From: Phycisphaerales bacterium Planc_01
Lineage (GTDB): Bacteria; Planctomycetota; Phycisphaerae; Sedimentisphaerales; Anaerobacaceae
Length of the DNA: 64,000 nucleotides
Assembly (NCBI GenBank): GCA_001603075.1
Contig: LVBB01000099.1
Location: 21,418-85,417 of the forward strand
Direction of reading: 5' to 3'
Position numbers and translations under genes: made by a program
Notes under the pieces: model-generated
Seen by the model: only the letters and a program-made list of their open reading frames with translations
What the model was told of the DNA's origin: nothing
Database searches by the model: none
Part shown: piece by piece, positions 16,625 through 25,457 of the stretch
How the letters are laid out: the number at the start of each line of letters is the position of its first letter
Position numbering within the stretch: position 1 is the first letter of the stretch

Positions 16625-17974
16625 ATGAATGCTTCGCATCGCATCAGCTCAACATCCCGCAGGGACTTTCTGAAACTGTCCGGCCGGACGGCTGCTTCGG
16701 CGGCTCTGATGGCGGGACTGGCCCCTCGCCTGTATGCCGGTGAGGCCGGGCCGATCAGGCTGGCCCTCGTCGGTTGCGGCGGCCGGGGCACGGGGGCCGT
16801 CGCCGACGCCTTCACGACGACGGGTGGGCCGGTAAAGCTCTGTGCGGTGGCCGACCTGTTCGAGGACCGCATGCAGAGCAGTCTGAAGAATCTCCACGAG
16901 ATCCATGCCGACAAGGTGGACGTCCCGCCGGAGCGACGGTTCGTCGGGTTCGATGCCTATAAGAAGGCTATCGACTGCCTGAGCCCCGGAGACGTGGCCA
17001 TCCTGGCGACGCACGCCGCCTTTCGCCCGATGCACTTCGAGTACGCTGTCGGCAGGGGGGTGAACATCTTCGCGGAGAAGTCGTTTGCGACGGACGCCCC
17101 GGCTGCACGCCGCTGGCTCAAGGCAGCGGAACTGTCCGAGCAGAAGGGCCTGAAGGTCGGCGTCGGGTTCATGTGGCGTCACTCCCAGGCCCGGCAGGAG
17201 ACGATCCAGCGGATCCACGACGGGGCCATCGGCGACGTGCACACGCTGCGGATCTATCGCGTGCATGGGCCGGTGCAGTGCCCGCCGCTGCCCGAGGGTA
17301 CGAACGAGTTGGTCTTCCAGCTTCGCTACCCGAACAGCTTCACCTGGGTCTCGTCCGGGTTCTACATCGACTGGCATTGCCATAATATCGACGTGGCCTG
17401 TTGGACGAAGGGCGCCTGGCCGGTCTCGGCCCAGGGGATGGGCGGCCGATGCTTCGAAGAGGCGGGCAGCCAGTTCGATCATTACACGGTCGAGTACACC
17501 TTCGCCGACGGCACGAAGCTGTTCACCTTCTCGCGGCACATGCACAACTGTTGGGAGACGTATGCCGATTACGCGCACGGGTCGAAAGGCTCGGCTGTGT
17601 TGATGGCGACCCTGGGCGAGCCGCGGCCGAAAATCTACAAAGGCCACCAGCAGACACGGGAGAATATGCTGTGGGAGTTCACCGGTCGCGACCCGAACCC
17701 GTATGTGGTGGAGTGGCAGCGTCTTCTGGACGCGATTCGCCAGGACACGCCGCACAATGAGGCCCGCCGGGCCGGAGAAGCGGACATCGCGGCGCTGATG
17801 GGACGCATGGCCACGCATTCCGGGCAGTTCATCACCTGGGACCAGGCGATGAATTCGCCGTTCCAGTTCGTCGCCGATATCGACCGCATGACCTTCGAAA
17901 CACCCGCGCCGATTCACGCCGGCCCCGACGGTCTGTACGCACCGCCCCAACCCGGGATCACGAAGGAATACTGA
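16625..17974 (+). CDS. Tat-exported Gfo/Idh/MocA-family oxidoreductase
   Basis: A 449-residue precursor. STSRRDFLKLSGRTAASAAL is a twin-arginine signal. The Rossmann domain begins IRLALVGCGGRGTGAV (dinucleotide-binding GxGxxG) and carries VNIFAEKSFATD, the family EKP-type motif with Ser for Pro. The C-terminal alpha/beta domain includes WVSSGFYIDWHCHNIDVACW, with the His/Asp pair common in this family. Export through Tat fits folded cofactor-bound proteins, as in glycoside 3-dehydrogenase-type periplasmic enzymes. AAGGAG precedes the ATG by six bases. The TIM-barrel gene follows 21 nt downstream. Together with DUF1080 proteins this suggests a 3-keto-sugar type oxidation/cleavage route, inferred from families only. 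Confidence 0.85.
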   Translation: MNASHRISSTSRRDFLKLSGRTAASAALMAGLAPRLYAGEAGPIRLALVGCGGRGTGAVADAFTTTGGPVKLCAVADLFEDRMQSSLKNLHEIHADKVDVPPERRFVGFDAYKKAIDCLSPGDVAILATHAAFRPMHFEYAVGRGVNIFAEKSFATDAPAARRWLKAAELSEQKGLKVGVGFMWRHSQARQETIQRIHDGAIGDVHTLRIYRVHGPVQCPPLPEGTNELVFQLRYPNSFTWVSSGFYIDWHCHNIDVACWTKGAWPVSAQGMGGRCFEEAGSQFDHYTVEYTFADGTKLFTFSRHMHNCWETYADYAHGSKGSAVLMATLGEPRPKIYKGHQQTRENMLWEFTGRDPNPYVVEWQRLLDAIRQDTPHNEARRAGEADIAALMGRMATHSGQFITWDQAMNSPFQFVADIDRMTFETPAPIHAGPDGLYAPPQPGITKEY

Positions 17975-17995
17975 TCTCGACAGGAGAAGCATCAC

Positions 17996-18898
17996 ATGAA
18001 ACGCCTGATCGGTCGGCGGAGCTTTCTGGGGCTGATGGGAACGACGGTCGCTCTGCGCAGTATTCGCGCCGCCTCCACGGGACTTCCTGTGGAGCCGACG
18101 GATGCGCCCGCATGGCAGATGCGGCTGTCCGCTTCCTCGATCTGTTTCTCCGAACTGACCATCGAACAGGCCTGCGAGCGAATCGCCGACCTGGGCTTTG
18201 AGGCCATCGACATCTGGTCGGCCCATGAGGGTTGCCCGCATCTGGATGACGTCGCATCGCGGCTTGGGCCGGAGGGGCTCAAGGAACTGCTGACAAAGCA
18301 CAAACTGAAGCTGTGCGGCTTCTCGGTATACCAGGGCGGCTACGCCCGCTACGCGGAGTTGCTGGGCCAAGCCGGAGGCGGCGTCGCCGTGCAGGGCAGT
18401 GCACCTCCCGGCGAGCCGCAGGAGCTCAAGGCCCGGATGCAACAGTTCCTCGAAGGTCTGAAGCCCCTGGTCGACTTGGCGGAGAAGCACAACTCATACC
18501 TGGCGATCGAGAACCACGGCGATGCCCTTCTGGATTCGCTCGATTCGCTCGAAGCATTCGTCGAGGCCAACAGGTCGCCGCGACTGGGGATCGCCCTGGC
18601 TCCCTACCACCTCCAGGGGCGGCAAGCCTCCGTGCCACAGGCCATTCGCATCTGCGGATCGCAACTGTTCTTCTTCTATGCCTGGCAGCAGCAGGCCGAC
18701 GTGAAGCAGCTTCCGGGCGTTGGCTCGACGGACATGATGCCGTGGGTCCGTGCCCTGGCCGAGATTCGCTATCGCGGATGTGTCAATCCCTTCATGCATG
18801 GACATCCGGGAACGGACGTGATGGTGGCGAATCTCGCTGTGGCCCGAGACTACCTGAGGGACTGCCACGCGCAAATCCGCGAGACGACGAAGCCATAG
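17996..18898 (+). CDS. Tat-exported xylose-isomerase-like TIM-barrel protein
   Basis: A 300-residue precursor with signal IGRRSFLGLMGTTVAL (twin arginines). The mature part matches the AP_endonuc_2/sugar-phosphate isomerase-like fold: MRLSASSICFSELTIEQACERIADLGFEAIDIW at the start, then KLKLCGFSVYQ, SYLAIENHGD (Glu and His at a strand end, likely metal ligands), RLGIALAPYH and GCVNPFMHGHPG. Known relatives include inosose dehydratases, sugar epimerases and the partners of 3-keto-glycoside pathways. AGGAG precedes the ATG. It is almost certainly co-transcribed with the Gfo/Idh gene and may act on its product. The exact reaction is not determined. Confidence 0.8.
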   Translation: MKRLIGRRSFLGLMGTTVALRSIRAASTGLPVEPTDAPAWQMRLSASSICFSELTIEQACERIADLGFEAIDIWSAHEGCPHLDDVASRLGPEGLKELLTKHKLKLCGFSVYQGGYARYAELLGQAGGGVAVQGSAPPGEPQELKARMQQFLEGLKPLVDLAEKHNSYLAIENHGDALLDSLDSLEAFVEANRSPRLGIALAPYHLQGRQASVPQAIRICGSQLFFFYAWQQQADVKQLPGVGSTDMMPWVRALAEIRYRGCVNPFMHGHPGTDVMVANLAVARDYLRDCHAQIRETTKP

Positions 18899-18926
18899 GG
18901 GCTTCCACTGCGGCCCATCGCGAGGT

Positions 18927-20153
18927 CTATTCCACCGTCCACAGGGTGAGTGTCTCTTTGTCCTTCACATAGATTCTGCTTCCTGCCACGACGGGGTAGG
19001 CATACACCTGCTCCTGGGCGATCTTGTATCGGGCCAGTTCCGTGTACGCCTTGTCGCTTGGCGCGATCACGAGAAGCTCGGAAACCGGCAGGGCCAGCAG
19101 GACGGGGCCGACATCGATCACCGTTCCGAACCGGCCGTATCTGACTGTATCGGTCCAGAGCGTCTGCCCGTCGCGGGCGCTCAGGCAGTAGATGTTGTTG
19201 TCCGGATCGGAGATGCCGAACAGCAGGCCGTTCTTCAGGACCGGCGTGTTGTACCCGCCGCCGATGTCTTCGTTGCTCCACACCTCCGTGACGGCGTAGT
19301 CTTCGCCCTTCTTCTCGATCTTGACGGCCTTCGTGCCGGTTCCCTGCCCCGTGTAGATCACGGTCTGCCCATCCACAATCGGGGTGGTGGAACTGTAGAA
19401 CCTCTGGCGAAGGGGCGTCGCGGCTTTCCACAGGAGCTTGCCGTCGGCGACAGCGATGCCGACGAGGTCTGTCTCGGCGTGCACAACGAGCGTCTGGACG
19501 TCGTCGAGCATCATCAGAACAGGCGACGAGTACGTCGGACCCGCGTCGGACCACTTCCATTTCAGATCACCTGTGCCCAGGTCGTATGCCATGATGGCGC
19601 CGGCGCCCTCTTTGCCGAGATGAGCGATGCACAAGCCCTCCACGACGATGGGTGACATCGCGGCGTAGAATCGCGGCCATGCGCCTGGGAACTCGTCCCT
19701 GGTCCAGAGGACGTTGCCGGTGCCGGCATCCAGGCACGAGAGCACACCGGCGACCCCGAGAGTCACGACCTTTCCATCCACGACCGTAGGTGAGCTTCGG
19801 GGTCCGGCATGCTGGGCAGGCCCTCCCGTCACGCGCGGCGCCGGATGCTTGTCGCGCCACAACTCCTTGCCGTCCTCGGCGCGGAGGCACAGCGCGACTT
19901 CCTCGTCGCCCTGTCGAGCGAAGACGTACAACCTCTCGCCCACCAGGGCGGGCGTCGCGTCGCCCAGGCCCACCGTCACCGTCCACCGGCGCGTCAGCTC
20001 CTTGGGCCAGGTCGGGGGTACGGCAAACGCACTGACCTTCGCGTCCCGGTTCGGCCCGCGCCATTGAGGCCAGTCCTGCCCCCAGGCACCACTGGCTGCC
20101 AGTACAGCCGCACAACCCGCCAACACGACTATTCTCTGACTCGTGGCATCCAT
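18927..20153 (-). CDS. secreted PQQ-like beta-propeller protein
   Basis: A 408-residue precursor with a signal peptide ending ASGAWG-QDW. The mature N-terminus DWPQWRGPNRDAKVS is the typical opening of planctomycete outer-membrane assembly/PQQ-like beta-propellers. Several blades repeat the quinoprotein pattern of a conserved W after G-x-x-L, for example AEDGKELWRDK, AGTGNVLWTRD, LGTGDLKWKWS, VADGKLLWKA and ARDGQTLWTD. No quinone-binding or calcium-binding residue can be confirmed, so it may be a structural WD-like scaffold (BamB-type) rather than a dehydrogenase. The start ATG at 20153 has AGGAG seven bases upstream. It converges on the TIM-barrel gene with 28 nt between stops. Confidence 0.8.
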   Translation of the reverse strand: MDATSQRIVVLAGCAAVLAASGAWGQDWPQWRGPNRDAKVSAFAVPPTWPKELTRRWTVTVGLGDATPALVGERLYVFARQGDEEVALCLRAEDGKELWRDKHPAPRVTGGPAQHAGPRSSPTVVDGKVVTLGVAGVLSCLDAGTGNVLWTRDEFPGAWPRFYAAMSPIVVEGLCIAHLGKEGAGAIMAYDLGTGDLKWKWSDAGPTYSSPVLMMLDDVQTLVVHAETDLVGIAVADGKLLWKAATPLRQRFYSSTTPIVDGQTVIYTGQGTGTKAVKIEKKGEDYAVTEVWSNEDIGGGYNTPVLKNGLLFGISDPDNNIYCLSARDGQTLWTDTVRYGRFGTVIDVGPVLLALPVSELLVIAPSDKAYTELARYKIAQEQVYAYPVVAGSRIYVKDKETLTLWTVE

Positions 20154-20267
20154 AGCACTTCTCCTGAAAGGATGATCGATTGACGGAATCCTGATCCCGG
20201 GCCCAGCCCGCCTGTTGCCCACATGCCCGATCGCGGGTCTGGCGCGTGGAGGCCGTGGGACCAAAAG

Positions 20268-21077
20268 TCACAGCGAGTTCGGCGCCGTGGCCAGAGTGTC
20301 AGGGTGCCGGTCGGACAGCGAGGTGTGGCAACTGCCGCATGCCATTCTACCCAGCACGTCCTTCTGTTCGCCATCTCGCCCATGACAAGCGTTGCACCGT
20401 CCCACCTGCGGATCGGCGATCATCGAACGAGGGGCCTGTCCCGACACGCGCTCGTTGAGCACGATGACGGTCCGCCTGGCGGTATCGGCCGTGAGACGCG
20501 CGCACCGCTCCATGTGCTCCTTGCCCGCCACGGGATATCCGGAAGCCTTGCTCCACAGAGCTACCGAGGGATGGCATAGAACCGAGCGAGCGACGGACCC
20601 CGGCATCGGCATATCCAGCCTGGGCCTGACGGGAACGTACACGGGCAGTTCCGCCTGTTCGTACCACAGGAACACCTGGCTGGTCAGGCTCACCTGCTGC
20701 TCTCTTGCGGATGCAAAAAGTGCGATCACCGCCGCCGCACCGTTGAGAGCACCGCACAGAGAGCCCCAGCTCGCGACTCCGCCGGCGCCATAAGTCATCA
20801 TCGAGCATGGGAAAGACCGATAGGGTTCGCCATATCGCTCAGCCAGTTGCCAGACGATGCCCTTGAAAACGCCGTACATGCAGTGGCCGTCGTAGTGATA
20901 ATGATAGGCCCGCTCGGCCGTTGTCTCGGGGTCCAGCTCATGATAGGGCCACGGGACCATATCACGACCCGTTTCGCTTTGCGTGCTCTTTCTCTCCGCC
21001 GGCGCGCAGGACGACAGGATGCAGACCCCCGCCGCAATGCCTGCGGCACTGAACGCCTCTCTTCGCGTCAATTGCAT
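20268..21077 (-). CDS. split-Soret-like cytochrome c, Tat lipoprotein
   Basis: A 269-residue precursor. The start MQLTRREAFSAAGIAAG has a twin-arginine pattern, followed by a lipobox (I-L-S-S-C, Cys24), so the protein should be lipid-anchored after Tat export. The core contains HCMYGVFKGIVWQLAERYG, YGAGGVASWGSLCGALNGAAA and LYHPSV-type segments typical of the C_GCAxxG_C_C/split-Soret family. Two c-type haem sites lie at the C-terminus: CNACH and CGSCH. In Desulfovibrio such proteins hold two haems with an unusual stacked arrangement; the physiological partner is unknown. GGAG precedes the ATG. An envelope electron-transfer role is inferred; the partner is not encoded next to it. Confidence 0.8.
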   Translation of the reverse strand: MQLTRREAFSAAGIAAGVCILSSCAPAERKSTQSETGRDMVPWPYHELDPETTAERAYHYHYDGHCMYGVFKGIVWQLAERYGEPYRSFPCSMMTYGAGGVASWGSLCGALNGAAAVIALFASAREQQVSLTSQVFLWYEQAELPVYVPVRPRLDMPMPGSVARSVLCHPSVALWSKASGYPVAGKEHMERCARLTADTARRTVIVLNERVSGQAPRSMIADPQVGRCNACHGRDGEQKDVLGRMACGSCHTSLSDRHPDTLATAPNSL

Positions 21078-21392
21078 GTCCCGGTCTCCAGCACCCAATC
21101 GCCCGTTCGCTGCTCCGCATCCTGGTGCGGCGTCGGCACAGTCCGAAAGACGCAGCGCCACTGCCCGAAGCCCCTGCGACACCGTAGAGCGGCCCGGCCC
21201 GGATCCCAACGACCGGGTCTCAGAGTACAAGCGGGCCCACTGCCTGTCAATCCACGATTCTCCAGCGGACCTCATCGAAATTGCCCCGCGTGGAGCAGTC
21301 TCGATGACGCCGGGGCAGTGAAGCAGTCGCACATGCCTTGAGCCGTGGTTCCGCCGCTCGCCCGGCGTCGCGTCACGAATCGGATTCCATTC
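21078..21392. other. divergent intergenic stretch with no gene seen
   Basis: About 315 nt between the cytochrome start and the asnA-like promoter. Frames on both strands are open but GC-biased and without ribosome-binding sites. No repeat or hairpin of note. Confidence 0.35.
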
Positions 21393-21420
21393 TTGACGTT
21401 GTCCATCTTCATGATAACAT
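21393..21420 (+). promoter_or_regulatory. candidate promoter of the asnA-like gene
   Basis: TTGACG (21393-21398), a 16-nt spacer and TAACAT (21415-21420). The expected start leaves a leader of about 45 nt to the ATG at 21473. Moderate match only. Confidence 0.45.
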
Positions 21421-21472
21421 TCGGTGAGCGTGCGACACGATAGAAATGCGCCCGCAGGCCCAGGAGATGGCC

Positions 21473-22309
21473 ATGCACGACAAGAAAGCTGACCTGGTCG
21501 GTCCCGGAATCGGCGACTATGCCGAACTTGAAAAGATCCTCCCGCACGACTACCACTCCCTCCTGTCACCCAAAGAAACGCAGATCGCTACGTACGCGCT
21601 GAAGGACTACATCGAGCAGAACCTCTGCAAGGAGCTCAACCTCATCCGAGTCACGGTCCCTTTGATCGTGGACGTCAGCAGCGGCGTCAACGACGATCTC
21701 GATCGCGACGGCTCGCGCACCCCGGTTCGCTTCCGCATCTCGAACGACCACAGCAAGAATCCCGTCGACGCCGAGGTCGTTCAGGCGGCCACGAAATGGA
21801 AACGCATGGCGCTCAAGCAGTTCGGCATGCAGACGGGCGAGGGCCTGGTCACGGACATGCGGGCGGTCCGCAAAGACTACTTCCTCGATCACGATCACAG
21901 CGCCTACGTAGACCAGTGGGACTGGGAACTGGCCATCACGAAGGACCAGCGAAACGTGGAGTTCCTCAAGCAGGTCGTCCGGAAGATCTGGAAGGTCCTC
22001 AAGGGGGCGGAAGAGCACGCGCAGCAGCTCTTCCCGCAGCTCAAAACGGACAAGTACCCGGATCTGCCTGACGAGCTGACCTTCCTCCACGCGGAGGAGA
22101 TTCTCGAACGATATCCCGACCTGCCCCGCCAGCAGCGGGAGACGCGGATCGCGCAGGAGTATCGGGCCGTCTTCATCATCGGCATCGGCCAGTCCCGCAC
22201 GTTCATGCTGCTGCTGAAGAAGGCCCACCTCGGTGAGGTCAGCGCGACCGTCTGGCCCGGAATCCTCAAAGAGATGTGCAGGAAGAAGAACATCCACGTG
22301 ATCGAGTAG
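21473..22309 (+). CDS. asnA: AsnA-type aspartate-ammonia ligase with internal deletion
   Basis: A 278-residue protein; normal AsnA is about 330-350. It aligns along its length with ammonia-dependent asparagine synthetase: SPKETQIATYALKDYIEQNL, KWKRMALKQFG, TGEGLVTDMRAVRKD, HSAYVDQWDWE (the family signature, 142-152) and EEILERYPDLPRQQRE. At residues 236-240 the sequence jumps from AVFIIGIG straight to GQSRTFMLLLKKAHLGEV. In E. coli about 75-80 residues lie between these blocks, including the conserved GLNGDILVW and SSMGIRVD active-site segments. The frame is preserved. AGGAG precedes ATG 21473 by six bases. The deletion probably abolishes normal catalysis; it could be a dying gene or a repurposed fold. 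Confidence 0.82.
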   Translation: MHDKKADLVGPGIGDYAELEKILPHDYHSLLSPKETQIATYALKDYIEQNLCKELNLIRVTVPLIVDVSSGVNDDLDRDGSRTPVRFRISNDHSKNPVDAEVVQAATKWKRMALKQFGMQTGEGLVTDMRAVRKDYFLDHDHSAYVDQWDWELAITKDQRNVEFLKQVVRKIWKVLKGAEEHAQQLFPQLKTDKYPDLPDELTFLHAEEILERYPDLPRQQRETRIAQEYRAVFIIGIGQSRTFMLLLKKAHLGEVSATVWPGILKEMCRKKNIHVIE

Positions 22310-22363
22310 AGACATCCATCGGCCCTGTTGCGGCATGAGGATGGTTCGAACGGAGCGCACGTT

Positions 22364-23401
22364 ATGAGAAACACGACGATCTACGCGACGGGATTCCTGT
22401 TCCTTCTCTCGGCCGGCTTCCTGAAGATGGTCGGAACCGGGCGGGCGCGAGGCAACACCGGCGACACGTTGGAGGACGCGACCATACGCGCCCTGATCGG
22501 CGCCGTCGATCGCGAGCGGATGTCCAGGGATCTTTTCCATCTGTCCAAGGACCCGCTGCCCTTTCGCAAGCTGAACCTGACGCTGGGCGGCCACGAGAAG
22601 AATACGCTCCACGAGGCCGACGACTATCTTGCCGGCCGGCTGGAGGCGAGGGGATACCGCGTCGAGCGCGAAGGCGTCCAGGTGCAGGCGTTTCGTTGCG
22701 ATACGAGCAAGCCCAAGCAGCATCAGTACTCGCCTCCCAAACCCGAAGACCCGTGGTATACGGCATACAATCTCTATGCCGAGAAGAAAGGCCGCTCGTA
22801 TCCGGACCGCATCATCGTGGTGCTGGCACACAAGGATTCGCAGAGCTGGGTCGATTCGCCGGGCGCCAACGACAATGCCATTGGCACCGTCGGTGTGCTG
22901 GAGATGGCGCGCGTCCTCGCGGAATACCCTTCCGAGAGCACCATCCGGTTTCTCTTCTGCAACGAGGAACACACGCCCTGGACCAGCCGGGCCGCGGCGC
23001 AGAAGGCCAAGTCGCGCGGAGACAACATCGTCGCCGTGTTCAACCTGGACGGCATCGGCGCCAAGACCGCCGAGCAGACGGCCGCGGGAAAGAAGACCAA
23101 CGTAACCGCCTATACAAAGCCGGAAGGCCGGCATCTGGCCGTGCTGATGGCCGAGGTGAACGCCCGATACTCGATCGGTCTCGAACAGCGCATGGCCGAG
23201 CGGTCCCAGCCGGGCGATGACGATGGCTCGTTCGTCCTGGCCGGCTACCCTGCGGCGGTGATCAACATCGGGTCCTGGCCGTATGGCGATCCCAACTATC
23301 ACGCCGAAGGGGATATCCCGGAAGCGTGTGACGTCGACAACGCCGCAATGACCGTGCAGGCGACGCTGGCCGCAGTGCTGACCCTCGACCGTCGCCTTTA
23401 G
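22364..23401 (+). CDS. exported M28-family metallopeptidase
   Basis: A 345-residue protein with an N-terminal hydrophobic segment (IYATGFLFLLSAGF) that may be a signal or anchor. The catalytic domain shows the M28 two-zinc pattern: VLAHKDSQSW (His ligand), SPGANDNAIGTVGVLEMARVL (bridging Asp), FLFCNEEHTPW (catalytic Glu and Glu ligand), FNLDGIG (Asp ligand) and DPNYHAEGD (His ligand). Known members are aminopeptidases and carboxypeptidases of the envelope. The start ATG at 22364 has GGAG upstream; an ATG at 22328 in frame lacks one and would displace the signal. It follows the asnA-like gene by 55 nt on the same strand and may share its transcript. Confidence 0.83.
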   Translation: MRNTTIYATGFLFLLSAGFLKMVGTGRARGNTGDTLEDATIRALIGAVDRERMSRDLFHLSKDPLPFRKLNLTLGGHEKNTLHEADDYLAGRLEARGYRVEREGVQVQAFRCDTSKPKQHQYSPPKPEDPWYTAYNLYAEKKGRSYPDRIIVVLAHKDSQSWVDSPGANDNAIGTVGVLEMARVLAEYPSESTIRFLFCNEEHTPWTSRAAAQKAKSRGDNIVAVFNLDGIGAKTAEQTAAGKKTNVTAYTKPEGRHLAVLMAEVNARYSIGLEQRMAERSQPGDDDGSFVLAGYPAAVINIGSWPYGDPNYHAEGDIPEACDVDNAAMTVQATLAAVLTLDRRL

Positions 23402-23481
23402 CCGAACACGGGACGAGCGTTGTCCTGCGCCTGCCGGCGGCACTGCGCACGGCTATGGCTCGTAGCGGAGCTTTCCCCAGC

Positions 23482-23748
23482 GGCGCGTTGGACGCGCTGG
23501 ATGTCCGGGTTGTCACCGACGGCGATATAGGCCTGGTAGTTGCCCTCCAGCCGGGACACCGTCACGGTCCGCTGGTCCTGCCACTTCCAATACTCGGCGT
23601 GGCCGTCGGCGAAGCTGAAGTTCGTCCCGTCGCCGTGGCGGGTCGGCGGAATGTCCCACCATGAGGCCTGGTTGTCGAAGATGGTCCAGCTCTGGGTGCC
23701 GATCTTGTCCTCGTCGACGTAGACCAAACGCTCGCCCGGCCGCGACAA
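23482..23748 (-). pseudogene. remnant of an H-X9-DG type pseudopilin (DUF1559-like)
   Basis: Only the C-terminal third survives. RPGERLVYVDED and TRHGDGTNFSFADGHAEYW give the H-X9-DG motif typical of planctomycete pseudopilins; NPDIQRVQRA matches their usual end, after which the frame runs into unrelated sequence. The prepilin leader, the N-terminal helix and most of the globular domain are absent; the truncation point is just before the M23-PKD stop. No ribosome-binding site precedes the fragment. Confidence 0.65.
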
Positions 23749-23770
23749 GCATGCATGCTATTCTGCGTCA

Positions 23771-25174
23771 TCAGGATGGTGTCCCGTTGTCGCGCACGAT
23801 GATCTTCCTTCGGAAGACTCCTGTGCCGCCGGGACCATCGCCTTTGTAGGTAATCACGTACTCACCCGGACGCTGGTAAGAATGCACTTTGGTGTCATGG
23901 TCCGACGCGGCCTCGACCGTCCCATCGCCATAATCGATGGAGAAGTTGGACGTCATATTCCTCCCGTGGAAGTAGATGGTCACAGGCGTTCCCGGCACGA
24001 CGTCTCGGACCGGAAAATGACTCAGGGAATCGGCGTAGGGAGCCTCCGTCGGCTTCCGGCGATCGTAGACGAATACCATGACATAATTCGATGAGCGTTT
24101 GCCGGCGCTGTCGGTCACCGTCAGTTCTTCCGCATAGGTTCCTTTGGTGTTATAGGTTCGACTCACATTCGCGGCCGTGGCCGTGCTTCCATCCGTGAAC
24201 GTCCATTCGTAAGAGGTTATACTCCGACCCGGGGGCGCCACAGACAGCGACCCCTCAAGCTCCACCGTGTTACCGGCAAAACAATGCCTCTTGTGTCCCG
24301 GAAATGACAGGGGTTCATCGTATTCTTCGAGGTACGCCTGCACGAGAATCGCAAAGCAGTTGATCTTCCTTCGGGGATCGGAAACGTGGTGCATGTCGAT
24401 ATGCACATGGGCGTCGTTGCCGCAGCCGGAGTTCCCCAGATATCCGAACATCTCACCTCGATCGAGAATGCTTCCTGGGCCGATATCCTGCCGCAAGTGA
24501 CGCTCGACCATGTGGTAGTACAGAATCTCGAGTTCGGAATTGCGGATCGAGGTGCCGGTGCCGCAGGAGACGACTTTGGCGTTTGGAATCATCGACACGA
24601 GCCTGTGATGCTTCGGATACATCCCGCCCAGATCCACACCATAGTGATAGTACAGCTTGCCGGCCGACATATCATGAAATCCGAGCCAGGCGTTGAAGAA
24701 GTTGGCGCATCCCCATCGGTAGTCTTTGATGGGAAACGCAAACCGGCCGGGATCATACCAGGGCATCGACGCCTCTTTGGCGCTCAAGAGAACCGCTTCG
24801 GACATTTCCGGTATGGCGGTGCTGTTGATCGTGAAGGCTCGAGTCAGCTCTCCGCTTATTCTCAGGCCGTTGATGACTTGGGGCATGTGGAAGGGGCCGC
24901 ACCCGACAGATCCTCTGACGCCGTCTACGGCCAGGGTGATGGTGGATTTGTAGTAGATCTTTCGAAGCCCGCCCTGCCAGTAGCCCATCTCGTAGCTTTC
25001 AACGACGTCGATGAGTTCCACACACCGGGAAGTCCTTCCTCCGAAGGTGCTCGTGTAGGTCTGCCCCACGTCTAGTGCAAAAAACTCAGGATTGTCGGCG
25101 TCCGCCGAGCCCGAACACCCACACAGGATCGAGAAGACGAGAGCAACGGTCAACGTGGTCTTTCTTGAATCCAT
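23771..25174 (-). CDS. M23-like peptidase lipoprotein with PKD domain
   Basis: A 467-residue precursor. The signal MDSRKTTLTVALVFSILCGCSG carries a lipobox (L-C-G-C), suggesting lipid anchoring. The central region (about 150-290) has the LytM/M23 pattern: YYHYGVDLGG gives HxxxD and DAHVHIDMH gives HxH, the zinc ligands of peptidoglycan endopeptidases. A PKD fold follows (about 315-395: SITSYEWTFTDGSTATAANVSRTYNTKGTYAEELTV in overall pattern) and then a second PKD/IPT-like domain (about 405-460, with FSIDYGDGTVEA). A peptidoglycan or wall-glycan role is inferred. The start has a weak GGAA site; a longer in-frame start lacks a signal peptide. Confidence 0.7.
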   Translation of the reverse strand: MDSRKTTLTVALVFSILCGCSGSADADNPEFFALDVGQTYTSTFGGRTSRCVELIDVVESYEMGYWQGGLRKIYYKSTITLAVDGVRGSVGCGPFHMPQVINGLRISGELTRAFTINSTAIPEMSEAVLLSAKEASMPWYDPGRFAFPIKDYRWGCANFFNAWLGFHDMSAGKLYYHYGVDLGGMYPKHHRLVSMIPNAKVVSCGTGTSIRNSELEILYYHMVERHLRQDIGPGSILDRGEMFGYLGNSGCGNDAHVHIDMHHVSDPRRKINCFAILVQAYLEEYDEPLSFPGHKRHCFAGNTVELEGSLSVAPPGRSITSYEWTFTDGSTATAANVSRTYNTKGTYAEELTVTDSAGKRSSNYVMVFVYDRRKPTEAPYADSLSHFPVRDVVPGTPVTIYFHGRNMTSNFSIDYGDGTVEAASDHDTKVHSYQRPGEYVITYKGDGPGGTGVFRRKIIVRDNGTPS

Positions 25175-25457
25175 CGATTTTTCCAATTCGCGACGGGAGG
25201 TGTCCGTCGCGCAGAGCGCGCGGTACACCGATTCCCGGGCAATTCTAACGCGCAACTCCTGCGTTTCAAGCGTCGAGGCGAGAACTGTGCGATCCGAACC
25301 GCGAGCCGGCGGGTACGTGTGAAGTTTGGTGTGTCAAGCGGGCGCCGGGGCGGTAGAATACATGGGAGAGAGGCGACCCGGAAGGGGGCTGTGATGCGTA
25401 GTAGGGTAGGACCAGGGCGTGTTTTGGGAATTGGGCTGCGAAGGCGGCGGCGATTCG

